Origin: Lentzea sp. NEAU-D7 | GTDB taxonomy: Bacteria; Actinomycetota; Actinomycetes; Mycobacteriales; Pseudonocardiaceae | NCBI RefSeq assembly: GCF_026242055.1 | Contig: NZ_JAPJDL010000004.1 | Location: 348,711 to 412,710 of the forward strand | Direction of reading: 5' to 3' | DNA length: 64,000 nt | Shown: one piece after another, positions 25,326-34,315 of the stretch | Layout of the letters: every line of letters starts with the position of its first letter | Numbering within the stretch: the first letter of the stretch is position 1 | Translations under genes and position numbers: made by a program | The notes under the pieces: generated by a model | The model's database searches: none | Told to the model about the DNA's origin: nothing | Seen by the model: the letters and a program-made list of their open reading frames with translations, nothing else

Positions 25326-26677
25326 CCGCGTCCTGCGCGGCGCTGGCGGTGGCCGCACTGGCCGTCGCACCGAACGCGTTCGCCGCCGACGCGATCACCG
25401 CCCAGTACCGGACCAGTGCGTCCGGCGCGACCACCGACCAGGCCGAACCGTGGTTCAAGCTGGTCAACTCGGGCACCACCAGCGTGCCGCTGTCCGACGT
25501 GAAGATCCGCTACTACTTCAAGAGCGACACCCCGGACGTCGGCTACCGGTTCGCCTGCTCGTGGGCCGTGCGCGGCTGCGGCAACGTGACCGGCCAGTTC
25601 GGCACCCTGACCGGCGGCCCGGCCGACCGGTACCTGGAGGTCGGCTTCACCTCCGGCGCGGGCACGCTGAACCCCGGCGCCGACTCCGGTGACCTGCAAC
25701 TCCGCTTCTACCGCACCAACTGGGGCCCGATCGCCCAGACCGACGACTACTCGTTCCGCGGCGAGAGCACCTACTCGGCCTGGAACAAGGTGACCGTCCA
25801 CCGCGGCGGCACGCTGCTGTGGGGCACCCCGCCCGGCGGCAGCCCGCCCACCACCACGACGACCACGACCACGACACCGAACCCCAACGGCCCCAAGCTG
25901 TTCGACGACTTCGCCTACAACAGCTCCAGTGACTCGCGGATCAGCCAGCGAGGATGGACCGTCCGCTCCGGCGGAGGCGGCCCCGGTGTCCCCGGCGCCG
26001 AATGGGACGCCTCGCGCGTCACGTTCCCGACGGTCGACGGCCAGAAGGTCATGCGCCTCGACTCGTGGAACAACGGCTCCGCCGCGAAGCAGACCGAGAT
26101 GTTCCACCAGCGCAAGTTCTTCGAGGGCACCTACGCGTCCAGGGTGAAGTTCAGCGACGCGCCGGTCTTCGGCCCGGACGGCGACCACGTCGTGCAGACG
26201 TTCTTCACCATCACCCCGCTCGACGCGCCGATGGCGCCGAACTACGGCGAGATCGACTTCGAGTACCTGCCCAACGGCGGCTGGGGTGAGCCGGCCAACG
26301 TCATGTACGAGACCACCTGGGAGACCTACCAGAACGAGCCGTGGGTCGCCGACAACATCCACAACGCACAGCGGCAGAGCTACAACGGCTGGCACGACCT
26401 CGTCTTCCAGGTCGCGAACGGCCGGGTGAAGTACTACATCGACGGCAACCTGGTCGCCGACCACGGCGACAAGTACTACCCGGAGACGCCGATGTCGATC
26501 AACTTCAACCTGTGGTTCATCTCGGGTGGCCTGCAGGGCACCAGCGTCGAGCGCGCCTACCAGCAGGAGGTCGACTACGTGTACTTCGCCAAGGACCAGG
26601 TGCTGAGCCCGGCCCAGGTGAAGACCGCCGTGCAGGACTACCGCACCGCGGGCGTCACGCACACCGACAACGTCTGA
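25310..26677 (+). CDS. Secreted CBM3-GH16 glycoside hydrolase
   Basis: The product is 455 aa from a TTG at 25310, supported by GGAGAG four bases upstream. It overlaps the GH20 gene by 16 nt. The signal peptide MRALLAASCAALAVAALAVAPNAFAA is followed by a CBM3-like module (about residues 28-180, EPWFKLVNSGTTSVPLSDVKIRYYF), a Thr-rich linker and a GH16 domain (about residues 200-440). The catalytic motif is EIDFE with Glu314, Asp316 and Glu318. It lacks the extra residue (beta-bulge) found in laminarinases. The substrate is probably a beta-glucan or related polysaccharide. Its place in a chitin operon is unusual. Confidence 0.88.
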   Translation: MRALLAASCAALAVAALAVAPNAFAADAITAQYRTSASGATTDQAEPWFKLVNSGTTSVPLSDVKIRYYFKSDTPDVGYRFACSWAVRGCGNVTGQFGTLTGGPADRYLEVGFTSGAGTLNPGADSGDLQLRFYRTNWGPIAQTDDYSFRGESTYSAWNKVTVHRGGTLLWGTPPGGSPPTTTTTTTTTPNPNGPKLFDDFAYNSSSDSRISQRGWTVRSGGGGPGVPGAEWDASRVTFPTVDGQKVMRLDSWNNGSAAKQTEMFHQRKFFEGTYASRVKFSDAPVFGPDGDHVVQTFFTITPLDAPMAPNYGEIDFEYLPNGGWGEPANVMYETTWETYQNEPWVADNIHNAQRQSYNGWHDLVFQVANGRVKYYIDGNLVADHGDKYYPETPMSINFNLWFISGGLQGTSVERAYQQEVDYVYFAKDQVLSPAQVKTAVQDYRTAGVTHTDNV

Positions 26678-26681
26678 CCGC

Positions 26682-26714
26682 ACGGGCGCCCCGGGGGACT
26701 CCTGGGGCGCCCGT
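26682..26714. terminator. Bidirectional terminator after GH16 gene
   Basis: ACGGGCGCCCC (26682-26692) pairs perfectly with 26704-26714 across an 11-nt loop. It begins 5 nt after the GH16 stop and lies just before the stop of the convergent MmpS gene. Confidence 0.8.
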
Positions 26715-26728
26715 CGTGGCGTGGGCGG

Positions 26729-27130
26729 TCAGGTACCGGTCACCGAGTCGCAGGTGACCGTCGCGCCGGGCTTGCCGGTCGCCGACGCGAGCTCCTTCAC
26801 CCCGTCCAGCAGGATGCGGCACGTCAGCACCTGGTCGGCCCTGGGCGTGGCGGACACCTGCGCCCTCTCCCCGGCGTTGACCACCACCTCGACCGACCAC
26901 GGCAGCGGCTTCTCGGTCGTGACGACCTGCGGTGCCTGCTTGCGGTAGCGCGTGGCCGACTCCGCGTACGTCACCTCCGCGAGCGTCTCGGCGGGCTGCG
27001 CGGACACCTCGTAGGTGATGGCCCAGGCCTTGCCGGTCAGCGTCGTCCAGCCGCCGTAGTGGCTCACCAGCAGCACCGTGCCGCCACCCACCAAGGCCAG
27101 CACGGCCAGGACGACCACGAGCGTCTTCAT
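26729..27130 (-). CDS. MmpS-family membrane-anchored protein
   Basis: The product is 133 aa. One N-terminal transmembrane helix (MKTLVVVLAVLALVGGGTVLLV) anchors an extracytoplasmic beta domain with the MmpS pattern ITYEVS...AEVTYAES...LPWSVEVVVNAGERAQVSATP..VLTCRILLDG...ATVTCDS. MmpS proteins are accessory factors of MmpL lipid or siderophore exporters. No mmpL is adjacent. ATG at 27130 is preferred over upstream starts because the hydrophobic helix then follows directly. Confidence 0.85.
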   Translation of the reverse strand: MKTLVVVLAVLALVGGGTVLLVSHYGGWTTLTGKAWAITYEVSAQPAETLAEVTYAESATRYRKQAPQVVTTEKPLPWSVEVVVNAGERAQVSATPRADQVLTCRILLDGVKELASATGKPGATVTCDSVTGT

Positions 27131-27206
27131 AGGACAGACGGTAGTGGTGGGCGCGTGCACCGGCATCGTTCGGCGGGGTGACCCGCTCGTCATCCCGCGG
27201 GAGGAC

Positions 27207-27815
27207 TCACTTCAGCAGCAGGCGGACCGTGAGTTCGAGGCGGTTCGCGACGTCCGTGGCCGTGGCGCGGCGGGTGACCCAGGCGACCAGGTTCGACAGC
27301 CACACGTCGCCGATGACACGGGCGATGGCCTTCTGCTCGTCCGTCGGCGCCTCGTCGCTCATCGCCTTCGTGAACATGCTCTCCATCAGCCACGAGACCT
27401 TGTCGATCTCGGCGCCCGCGGAGGCGTCGGCGAAGGTGAACGCGCGCGTCATCGCCTCGGTGAGGTGCGGGTTGCGCTGCAGGCCCCTGGTGATGCGGCC
27501 GAGCACGAACAGCACGCGCTCGTACGGCGAGTCGCCGGGGACGGTGGTGCGGTCCATCTTCTCCTGGGCGCGCTCCAGCTCGACGGCGAGGCTCGACACG
27601 AGCAGGTGGACCTTCGAGGGGAAGTAGCGGTACAACGTGCCCAGCGCGACGTCCGCCCGGTCGGCCACCGCGCGCATCTGGACGGCGTCGAACCCGCCCT
27701 TGGACGCCAGCGCGATGGTCGCGTCGACGATCCGCTTGCGACGTTCGCGCTGCGCGGCCGAGCTGAGCTCGTCGCCCGCCATGAGCGCGTCCGTGCGCGA
27801 CTTCGAAGGTGACAC
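27207..27815 (-). CDS. kstR: KstR, TetR-family repressor of cholesterol catabolism
   Basis: The product is about 202 aa from GTG at 27815, which has a perfect AGGAGG nine bases upstream. Length is close to the 199 aa of M. tuberculosis KstR. The helix-turn-helix region AAQRERRKRIVDATIALASKGGFDAVQMRAVADRADVALGTLYRYFPSKVHLL is almost identical to KstR, and the ligand half (RNPHLTEAMTRAFTFADASA, IARVIGDVWLSNLVAWVTRRATATDVANRLEL) also matches. KstR releases DNA on binding steroid acyl-CoA thioesters. Two KstR boxes lie upstream. The longer frame to 27905 would cover them and is rejected. Confidence 0.95.
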   Translation of the reverse strand: MSPSKSRTDALMAGDELSSAAQRERRKRIVDATIALASKGGFDAVQMRAVADRADVALGTLYRYFPSKVHLLVSSLAVELERAQEKMDRTTVPGDSPYERVLFVLGRITRGLQRNPHLTEAMTRAFTFADASAGAEIDKVSWLMESMFTKAMSDEAPTDEQKAIARVIGDVWLSNLVAWVTRRATATDVANRLELTVRLLLK

Positions 27816-27829
27816 GGAGATGATCCTCC

Positions 27830-27843
27830 TGGAACGTGTTGCA
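27830..27843. promoter_or_regulatory. KstR box, autoregulatory
   Basis: TGGAACGTGTTGCA fits TnnAACnnGTTnnA exactly. On the minus strand it lies immediately upstream of the AGGAGG of kstR, so bound KstR would shut off its own gene. Confidence 0.8.
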
Positions 27844-27897
27844 GCTGCCTCCGCATCATACTCGATCGGTTTCCCAGCCATGATCTGTTGCCGGAAA

Positions 27898-27911
27898 TAG
27901 AACACGTTCTA
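27898..27911. promoter_or_regulatory. Perfect palindromic KstR box
   Basis: TAGAACACGTTCTA is a fully symmetrical match to the KstR consensus, 31 bp upstream of fadE34 and in the shared kstR/fadE34 promoter region. Confidence 0.92.
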
Positions 27912-27941
27912 TAAACTTCTTCACGTACTGGAGGAGGCCGC

Positions 27942-29843
27942 ATGCCGATCGCCACGACCGGGGACCAACGAGCGTTGCGCGACAGCGTGGACGCCGCGAA
28001 GGGCGAGTGGGCCGATCTCGTCCGGGTCGGGTTCTTCGAGGTGACGCGGGAGGGCGGCACGGTCACCGATCTCGCGGTGATGCTGGAGCGAGCGGCCGAG
28101 AACCTCATGCCCGGGCCGCTGCTGCCCACGGCGCTGGTGTCGGTACTGGTCCCGGACTTCGAGGGGATCGCCGGGTTCGGGTTCTCGAACCGCCACGTGA
28201 TCGGTGCCGCCGAAGCGACGCACCTGCTGCTCAAAACGGACAGGTGGATGCTCGTGCCCGCCGAACGGGTAACTGTCACCCCGCTGGAAACCGTGGACCA
28301 CTCACGTTCACTCGGGTCGGTGGTGGTCGGCGAGCCGGGTGAGGCGGTGGCCGACCCGACCGATCTCGCGGTGACGCTGATGGCCGCCGAGGCGAGCGGG
28401 GTCGCCACCTGGTGCCTGAACACGGCTGTGGCGTACGCGGAACAGCGTCAGCAGTTCGGGCGTGTCATCGGGTCGTTCCAGGCCGTGAAGCACCTCTGCG
28501 TGGAGATGCTGTGCCGCGCGGAGCAGGCGTCGTCGGTGGCCTGGGACGCCGCCCGGTCGGTCGGGGACGACGAGCACCCGCTGGCGGCCGCGGTGGCGGC
28601 TGCCGTCGCGTTCGACGCGGCGGTCCGCAACGCGAAGGACTGCATCCAGGTGCTGGGCGGCATCGGCTTCACCTGGGAGCACGACGCCCACCGCTACCTG
28701 CGCCGGGCGCTGGCGCTGCAGCAGCTCGCGGGCGGTGTCGCGCGGTGGCGCCGGCGTGTCGCCGAGCTGGCGCTGGCCGGTGCGCGCCGGTCGCTCGCCG
28801 TCCAGGTCGAGTCCGATCCGGACGTGCGCGCGTTCGCGGAGGAGATCGCCGGACTCGACCCCGCTGCTCAGCGGGAACGACTGGCGGGCAGCGGGTTCCT
28901 GGTGCCGCACTGGCCCAAGCCGTACGGGCAGGACGCCGGGCCCGCGCGGCAGATGGTGATCGACAGCGAGTTCGCCCGTGCCGGGGTGCGCAGGCCGGAC
29001 CTGGTCATCGGCGGCTGGGCGGGGCCGACGATCCTGCGGCACGGAACGCCCGAGCAGCAGGAGCGGTTCGTGCCACCGACGTTGAGCGGTGAGCTGACCT
29101 GGTGCCAGCTGTTCAGCGAACCCGAGGCAGGCTCGGACCTGGCGTCGTTGCGCACCAAGGCTCTCAAGACCGACGGCGGCTGGCGGCTCACCGGCCAGAA
29201 GGTCTGGACGTCGCTCGCGCACCAGGCCGACTGGGCGATCTGCCTGGCCCGCACGGACTCCAGCGCGCCGAAGCACAAGGGCATCACGTACTTCCTGGTC
29301 GACATGCGCTCCGCGGGCATCGACGTCCGGCCGTTGCGGGAGATCACCGGCGACGCCCGGTTCAACGAGGTCTTCCTCGACGACGTGTTCGTGCCGGACG
29401 ACTGCGTGGTGGGCGCGGTGAACGACGGCTGGCGGCTCGCCCGCACGACCCTCGCGAACGAACGCGTCGCGATGGGGTCCTCGCTCGGCGAGCCTCTCGA
29501 ACAGGTCCTCCGGTCCCCGGCCGCTCCCGACCACGCGGAACGGCTGGGTGCGTTGGTGGCGCAGGGGGTCGCGGTGTCGGTGCTGGACCTGCGCGCGAGC
29601 CTGCGGGTGCTGGGCGGGCAGGAACCGGGCGCGGAGTCCAGCGTGCGCAAGCTCGTCGGGGTGCGGCAGCGGCAGGACGTCGCGGAGTTCGCGGTCGACC
29701 TGCTCGGGCCGGACGCCGCGGTGGACAGCGGTGAGATGCACGAGTTCCTGCTCAGCCGCTGCCTGAGCATCGCGGGCGGGACGACGCAGGTGCTGATGAA
29801 CCTGGCTGGTGAACGCATTCTCGGTCTACCCAGGGAGCCCTGA
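27942..29843 (+). CDS. fadE34: Fused two-domain acyl-CoA dehydrogenase FadE34 (ChsE3)
   Basis: The product is 633 aa, made of two acyl-CoA dehydrogenase halves in one chain, as in M. tuberculosis FadE34 (711 aa). The first (about residues 1-290) has QRQQFGRVIGSFQAVKHL and IQVLGGIGFTWEHDAHRYLRRA. The second (about 310-633) has the LFSEPEAGSDLASLRTKA flavin motif and ends AGGTTQVLMNLAGERILGLPR. It dehydrogenates a steroid side-chain CoA thioester. It is the first gene after the kstR divergent promoter, with GGAGGAGG before the ATG, and shares one base with chsE1. Confidence 0.88.
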   Translation: MPIATTGDQRALRDSVDAAKGEWADLVRVGFFEVTREGGTVTDLAVMLERAAENLMPGPLLPTALVSVLVPDFEGIAGFGFSNRHVIGAAEATHLLLKTDRWMLVPAERVTVTPLETVDHSRSLGSVVVGEPGEAVADPTDLAVTLMAAEASGVATWCLNTAVAYAEQRQQFGRVIGSFQAVKHLCVEMLCRAEQASSVAWDAARSVGDDEHPLAAAVAAAVAFDAAVRNAKDCIQVLGGIGFTWEHDAHRYLRRALALQQLAGGVARWRRRVAELALAGARRSLAVQVESDPDVRAFAEEIAGLDPAAQRERLAGSGFLVPHWPKPYGQDAGPARQMVIDSEFARAGVRRPDLVIGGWAGPTILRHGTPEQQERFVPPTLSGELTWCQLFSEPEAGSDLASLRTKALKTDGGWRLTGQKVWTSLAHQADWAICLARTDSSAPKHKGITYFLVDMRSAGIDVRPLREITGDARFNEVFLDDVFVPDDCVVGAVNDGWRLARTTLANERVAMGSSLGEPLEQVLRSPAAPDHAERLGALVAQGVAVSVLDLRASLRVLGGQEPGAESSVRKLVGVRQRQDVAEFAVDLLGPDAAVDSGEMHEFLLSRCLSIAGGTTQVLMNLAGERILGLPREP

Positions 29844-30805
29844 TGGACTTCGAGCTCGACGAGACCCAGCGGGAGATCGCCGCTCTGGCGGCCGACGTGC
29901 TGGGCAGGGAGAGCGCCACCCCCTGGAAGGCGCTGGGAGAGGCGGGGCTGCTGGCCCTGGCCGTTCCGCAACGGCTCGGTGGTGACGGGCTGGGCGTGCT
30001 GGAGACGGCCGTGCTGCTCACCGAGGTCGGCCGGCGGGCCGTGGACGTTCCTGCGCTCGCCACGCTCGCGCTGGGCGTGCTGCCGATCGTGCGGTACGGC
30101 ACCGCCGAGCAGCAGGAAGCCTTGCTGCCGCTGGTGACCGAACAGCACGGGGTGCTGACGGCGGCGCTGAGCGAGCCGTCGCGGCCCCTGCCCGCCGAAC
30201 CGGGGACGACGGCGGGGCCGGACGGCATCTTCGGCGTGAAGATCAACGTGCCGCACGCCGCGGAGGCGAGCCGGATCCTGGTCAGCACGAGCGCGGGCGT
30301 GTTCGTCGTGGACCCGGCGCAACCCGGCGTGTCCACATCGGACGGAACGGTCCGGTTCGAGGGTGCTCGCGGTGAGCTGCTGGAAGGCGCCGGGGACGGC
30401 ATCCGCCGGTTCGCCCTGGCCGGCGCCTGCGCGGTCGCGGACGGCGTCCTGGCCGGAGCCCTCGACCTCACCGTGAAGCACGTCGGCACCCGGCACCAGT
30501 TCGGCAAACCGCTGGCCACCTTCCAGGCCGCCGCGCTGCTGGTCGCGGACGTCTACATCGCCTCGCGCACCCTGCACCTGGCGGCGCTGACCGCCGCGTG
30601 GAGCCTCGACGACGACGATCTGGACACGGCCGCCTACTGGCTCGCGGCGGAGACCCTGCCGGCTGTGCACACCTGCCACCACCTGCACGGCGGCCTCGGG
30701 CTCGACATCACCTACCCGTTGCACCGCTACTACGGCATGGCCAAGGAGCTGACGCGGTTCGTCGGCGGAGTGGAGCACCGCTTGGGAGCCATCGATGTTC
30801 ATTGA
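29843..30805 (+). CDS. chsE1: Acyl-CoA dehydrogenase subunit ChsE1 (FadE28-like)
   Basis: The product is 320 aa. The N-terminal helical domain [20 protein letters not shown] and C-terminal ACAD domain ([51 protein letters not shown]) are present. As in FadE28 the middle domain is short and the catalytic base is lacking. With ChsE2 it forms the heterotetramer that oxidises 3-oxo-4-pregnene-20-carboxyl-CoA. It is gene 1 of an igr-type operon in the M. tuberculosis order (fadE28-fadE29-chsH2-chsH1-ltp2). It overlaps chsE2 by 11 nt. Confidence 0.9.
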   Translation: MDFELDETQREIAALAADVLGRESATPWKALGEAGLLALAVPQRLGGDGLGVLETAVLLTEVGRRAVDVPALATLALGVLPIVRYGTAEQQEALLPLVTEQHGVLTAALSEPSRPLPAEPGTTAGPDGIFGVKINVPHAAEASRILVSTSAGVFVVDPAQPGVSTSDGTVRFEGARGELLEGAGDGIRRFALAGACAVADGVLAGALDLTVKHVGTRHQFGKPLATFQAAALLVADVYIASRTLHLAALTAAWSLDDDDLDTAAYWLAAETLPAVHTCHHLHGGLGLDITYPLHRYYGMAKELTRFVGGVEHRLGAIDVH

Positions 30806-31922
30806 CCTGACCGAGAAGCAGCGCGCACTGCGCGACGAGCTCCGCGAGTACTTCGCTACCGTCGTGTCCGCGGCCGAACGCGAGGCGATGCTCACCGAAC
30901 GGCACGGCGAGACGTATCGCGCGCTGGTCAGGAGGCTCGGGCGGGACGGACGGCTCGGCGTCGGCTGGCCGCGGGAGTACGGCGGCCTGGGGTTCGGGCC
31001 GGTCGAGCAGCAGATCTTCGTCAACGAGGCCGCCCGCGCGGACGTCCCGCTGCCGTACGTGACGCTGCAGACCGTCGGACCGACCCTGCAGAGGTACGGA
31101 ACCCAGGAGCAGAAGGACTTCTTCCTGCCGAGGATCCTCAGCGGCGACCTGCACTTCGCCATCGGCTACACCGAGCCGGACGCGGGCACGGACCTCGCCG
31201 CGTTGCGCACCAGGGCGGTCCGCGAAGACGACCACTACGTCGTCAACGGGCAGAAGACCTTCACGACCGGCGGCCACGACGCGGACCACGTGTGGCTGGC
31301 CTGCCGCACCGGAGAGCCGGACTCGCGGCACAAGGGCATCACCATCCTGATCGTCGACACCACCGACCCCGGCTACTCCTGGACGCCGATCATCACCTGC
31401 GACGGCGCCCACCACGTCAACGCCACCTACTACAACGACGTCCGCGTGCCCGAGTCCCGCCGGGTCGGCGAGGAGGACAAGGGCTGGCGGCTGATCACCA
31501 CCCAGCTCAACCACGAACGCGTGATGCTCGGCCCGTCCGGCCGGTTGGGCGCCCTGGTGGAGCGGGTCCACGCGTGGGCGGCCGAACGGCAGCTCCTCGA
31601 CGAACCCGACGTGCGGAGGGCGCTGGCCGAGGCACGGGCGGTCCACCGCGTGAACGAGCTGCTCAACTGGCAGGTCGCGAGCGGTGAGGTCGAGGTCGCG
31701 GACGCGAGCGCCACCAAGGTGTTCGCGGCCGACCGGACCCAGCGCGTCGGCCGGTTGCTGGAAGAACTGGTCGGACGGCACGGCGCGGACGCCGACCTCG
31801 TCAGGTGGCTGGACGTCCAGGCTCGGCGCAACCTCGTGCTGACGTTCGGCGGGGGAGTGCAGGAGATCCAGCGCGAGCTGATCGCGAACATCGGACTCGG
31901 TCTGCCCAGGGTGGTGCGATGA
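30795..31922 (+). CDS. chsE2: Acyl-CoA dehydrogenase subunit ChsE2 (FadE29-like)
   Basis: The product is 375 aa. It is the catalytic partner of ChsE1. Visible are HFAIGYTEPDAGTDLAALRTRA (flavin/substrate region, about residues 118-139), GQKTFTTGGHDADHVWLACRT and the C-terminal RNLVLTFGGGVQEIQRELIANIGLGLPR. The ATG at 30795 overlaps the chsE1 end by 11 nt and its stop overlaps the chsH2 ATG, so subunits are made in balance. Confidence 0.92.
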   Translation: MFIDLTEKQRALRDELREYFATVVSAAEREAMLTERHGETYRALVRRLGRDGRLGVGWPREYGGLGFGPVEQQIFVNEAARADVPLPYVTLQTVGPTLQRYGTQEQKDFFLPRILSGDLHFAIGYTEPDAGTDLAALRTRAVREDDHYVVNGQKTFTTGGHDADHVWLACRTGEPDSRHKGITILIVDTTDPGYSWTPIITCDGAHHVNATYYNDVRVPESRRVGEEDKGWRLITTQLNHERVMLGPSGRLGALVERVHAWAAERQLLDEPDVRRALAEARAVHRVNELLNWQVASGEVEVADASATKVFAADRTQRVGRLLEELVGRHGADADLVRWLDVQARRNLVLTFGGGVQEIQRELIANIGLGLPRVVR

Positions 31923-32806
31923 TCGACATCGAGAAGGAGGCCGCCCGCATCGCCGAACAGGGCGAATGCGCACCGCGGCTGGCGCGCGACCCGGTCAACC
32001 TGCCGATGATCAACAACTGGCTGGAGGCCATCGGCGACGAGCACCCCGGCTACACCGAGGTCGCGCCGCCCGCGATGGTCCAGGTGTGGACGATGGGCGG
32101 GCTGCGCGGTCAACGGTCGGCGGACGACCCGCTCGGCGCGATGATGGCCGTCCTCGACGAGGCCGGGTACACCTCCGTGGTCGCGACGAACAGCGACCAG
32201 ACCTATCACCGGTACCTGGAGGTCGGTGAGCACCTCTCGGTGACGACGAGCCTGGAGGACGTGACAGGGCCGAAGAGGACGGGTCTCGGCGAAGGCTGGT
32301 TCGTGACGACCCGCAGCACCTGGTGGGTCGGGGACGAGGCCGTCGCCGAGATGCGGTTCCGGGTGCTGAAGTACAAGCCGGCGCAGAAGCCCGAACCGAA
32401 GCGGGAAGCCCCGAGGGCCCAGGCGATCCGGCCGTCGGTCAACCGCGACACCGAGTACTTCTGGGAAGGCACCCGGCGGGGCGAGCTGCGCATCCAGCGG
32501 TGCGGCGGGTGCGGTCTCCTGCGCCACCCGCCCGGCCCGATGTGCCCGGAATGCGGTGCCACCAAGCCGAAGTACCTGGTCTCGGAGGGCTACGGCGTGG
32601 TCTACAGCTACGTCGTGCACCACCACCCGCAGGTGCCCGGCAAGCAGACGCCGTTCGTCGTCGCCCTGGTCGAACTGGACGAGGGCGTGCGGATGCTGGG
32701 CGAACTGGACGGTGAGCCGAGCGTCGGGCTGCCGGTCGAGGTCGTGTTCACGAAGGTCGACGACGAGCTGACGATGCCGAGCTGGAGGCCCCGTGCGGAT
32801 CGGTGA
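31919..32806 (+). CDS. chsH2: Enoyl-CoA hydratase subunit ChsH2, MaoC-DUF35 fusion
   Basis: The product is 295 aa. The N-terminal MaoC-like half (about residues 1-160) carries no canonical catalytic pair, as in M. tuberculosis ChsH2. The C-terminal DUF35 half has a zinc ribbon CGGCGLLRHPPGPMCPECG (about residues 195-213) and an OB fold. With ChsH1 it hydrates the 17(20)-enoyl-CoA, and its DUF35 part holds the Ltp2 aldolase. ATG at 31919 overlaps the chsE2 stop (ATGA). Confidence 0.92.
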   Translation: MIDIEKEAARIAEQGECAPRLARDPVNLPMINNWLEAIGDEHPGYTEVAPPAMVQVWTMGGLRGQRSADDPLGAMMAVLDEAGYTSVVATNSDQTYHRYLEVGEHLSVTTSLEDVTGPKRTGLGEGWFVTTRSTWWVGDEAVAEMRFRVLKYKPAQKPEPKREAPRAQAIRPSVNRDTEYFWEGTRRGELRIQRCGGCGLLRHPPGPMCPECGATKPKYLVSEGYGVVYSYVVHHHPQVPGKQTPFVVALVELDEGVRMLGELDGEPSVGLPVEVVFTKVDDELTMPSWRPRADR

Positions 32807-33176
32807 TTCCCTGCCCGAGTGGCACGTCGAGGCCACCCCGACGTTCGTGATCAGCACCGCGCTGGCCACCCGCGACTTCCAGGACGTCCACCACGACCGC
32901 GACCTGGCGGTCCAGCGCGGCTCGAAGGACATCTTCATCAACATCCTCACCACGACCGGCCTGGTGCAGCGCTACGTCACGGACTGGGCGGGCCCGCAGG
33001 CGCTGGTGCGGCAGGTGAACATCAAGCTCGGCGCGCCCTGCTTCGCCTACGACACGCTGAAGTTCTTCGGCCAGGTCGTCGGACGCGAGCAGCAGGACCT
33101 GACCATCGAGGTCGTCGGCCGCACCGCGCACGGCGACCACGTCACCGGAACCGTGAAGATCGAGGTGCCCGCGTGA
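32793..33176 (+). CDS. chsH1: Enoyl-CoA hydratase subunit ChsH1 (MaoC-like)
   Basis: The product is 127 aa, matching the 129 aa of the M. tuberculosis protein. The single hot-dog domain carries the catalytic hydratase motif DFQDVHHDRDLA (about residues 28-39) with Asp and His. The GTG at 32793 has GGAGG upstream and overlaps chsH2 by 14 nt. Its stop overlaps the ltp2 GTG (GTGA). Confidence 0.92.
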   Translation: MRIGDSLPEWHVEATPTFVISTALATRDFQDVHHDRDLAVQRGSKDIFINILTTTGLVQRYVTDWAGPQALVRQVNIKLGAPCFAYDTLKFFGQVVGREQQDLTIEVVGRTAHGDHVTGTVKIEVPA

Positions 33177-34315
33177 ACGCCGCGATCGCCGGCATCGGCG
33201 CGACCGACTTCTCCAAGGACTCGGGCCGCAGCGAGCTCCAGCTCGCCGCCGAGGCGGTCAGGGCCGCGCTCGACGACGCGGGCCTCGAACCGTCCGATGT
33301 GGACGGGCTGGTCAGCTTCACCATGGACACCAACGCCGAGATCGCGGTCGCCCGTGAGCTGGGCGTCCCGGAGCTGACGTTCTTCAGCCGCGTGCACTAC
33401 GGCGGCGGGGCGGCGTGTGCGACGGTCCAGCAGGCCGCGATGGCCGTCGAGACCGGCGCGGCGGAGGTCGTCGTCTGCTACCGGGCGTTCAACGAACGGT
33501 CGGGGCACCGGTTCGGGCAGGTCCAGACGGCGGCCGCGGCCAACATCGACAACAGCTGGTCCTACCCGATGGGCCTGGGCACGCCGGCCGCGATGGTCGC
33601 CATGTTCGCCCGCCGGTACATGCACGAGTACGGCGCCACGAGCGAGGACTTCGGCCGGATCGCCGTGATCGACCGCAAGCACGCCGCCACGAACCCGCAC
33701 GCGTGGTTCCACGGGCGGCCGATCACCCTGGAGGACCACCAGTCGTCGCGCTGGATCGCCGAACCGCTCCGGCTCCTCGACTGCTGCCAGGAGAGCGACG
33801 GCGGGGTCGCGCTCGTGGTCACGTCGGCGGAACGCGCCCGCGACCTGCCGAACAGGCCCGCGCACGTCAGGGCGGCGGCGCAGGGCAGCGGCGCGGACCA
33901 GTTCACGATGACCAGCTACTACCGCGACGACCTGACCGGGCTCCCCGAGATGGGCGTGGTGGCCAGGGGGCTGTGGGAGAGGTCGGGCATCGGTCCGTCC
34001 GATGTGGACGTCGCCGTGCTCTACGACCACTTCACGCCGTTCGTCCTGGTGCAGCTCGAAGAGCTGGGCTTCTGCGGCAGGGGAGAGGCCAGGGACCTCG
34101 TCGCGTCCGGAGCGCTCGAACTGGACGGCACGCTCCCGCTCAACCCGCACGGCGGCCAGCTCGGCGAGGCCTACCTGCACGGCATGAACGGCATCGCCGA
34201 GGCGGTGCGCCAGGTCCGCGGCACCGCGGTGAACCAGGTCGCCGGCGTCGAGCACGTCCTGGTCACCGCGGGCACCGGCGTGCCGACGAGCGGCCTAGTC
34301 CTCGGTCGGGGTTAG
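33173..34315 (+). CDS. ltp2: Steroid side-chain aldolase Ltp2 (thiolase fold)
   Basis: The product is 380 aa. It belongs to the thiolase superfamily (SCP-x-like) but acts as a retro-aldolase that releases the three-carbon unit as propionyl-CoA, leaving androstenedione. Motifs include YGGGAACATVQQAAMAVETGAAEVVVCYRA and LYDHFTPFVLVQLEELGFC followed by NPHGGQLGEAYLHGMNGIAEAVRQVRG. GTG start at 33173. It is the last gene of the igr-type operon and runs 21 bp into the convergent chsH3. Confidence 0.92.
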   Translation: MNAAIAGIGATDFSKDSGRSELQLAAEAVRAALDDAGLEPSDVDGLVSFTMDTNAEIAVARELGVPELTFFSRVHYGGGAACATVQQAAMAVETGAAEVVVCYRAFNERSGHRFGQVQTAAAANIDNSWSYPMGLGTPAAMVAMFARRYMHEYGATSEDFGRIAVIDRKHAATNPHAWFHGRPITLEDHQSSRWIAEPLRLLDCCQESDGGVALVVTSAERARDLPNRPAHVRAAAQGSGADQFTMTSYYRDDLTGLPEMGVVARGLWERSGIGPSDVDVAVLYDHFTPFVLVQLEELGFCGRGEARDLVASGALELDGTLPLNPHGGQLGEAYLHGMNGIAEAVRQVRGTAVNQVAGVEHVLVTAGTGVPTSGLVLGRG

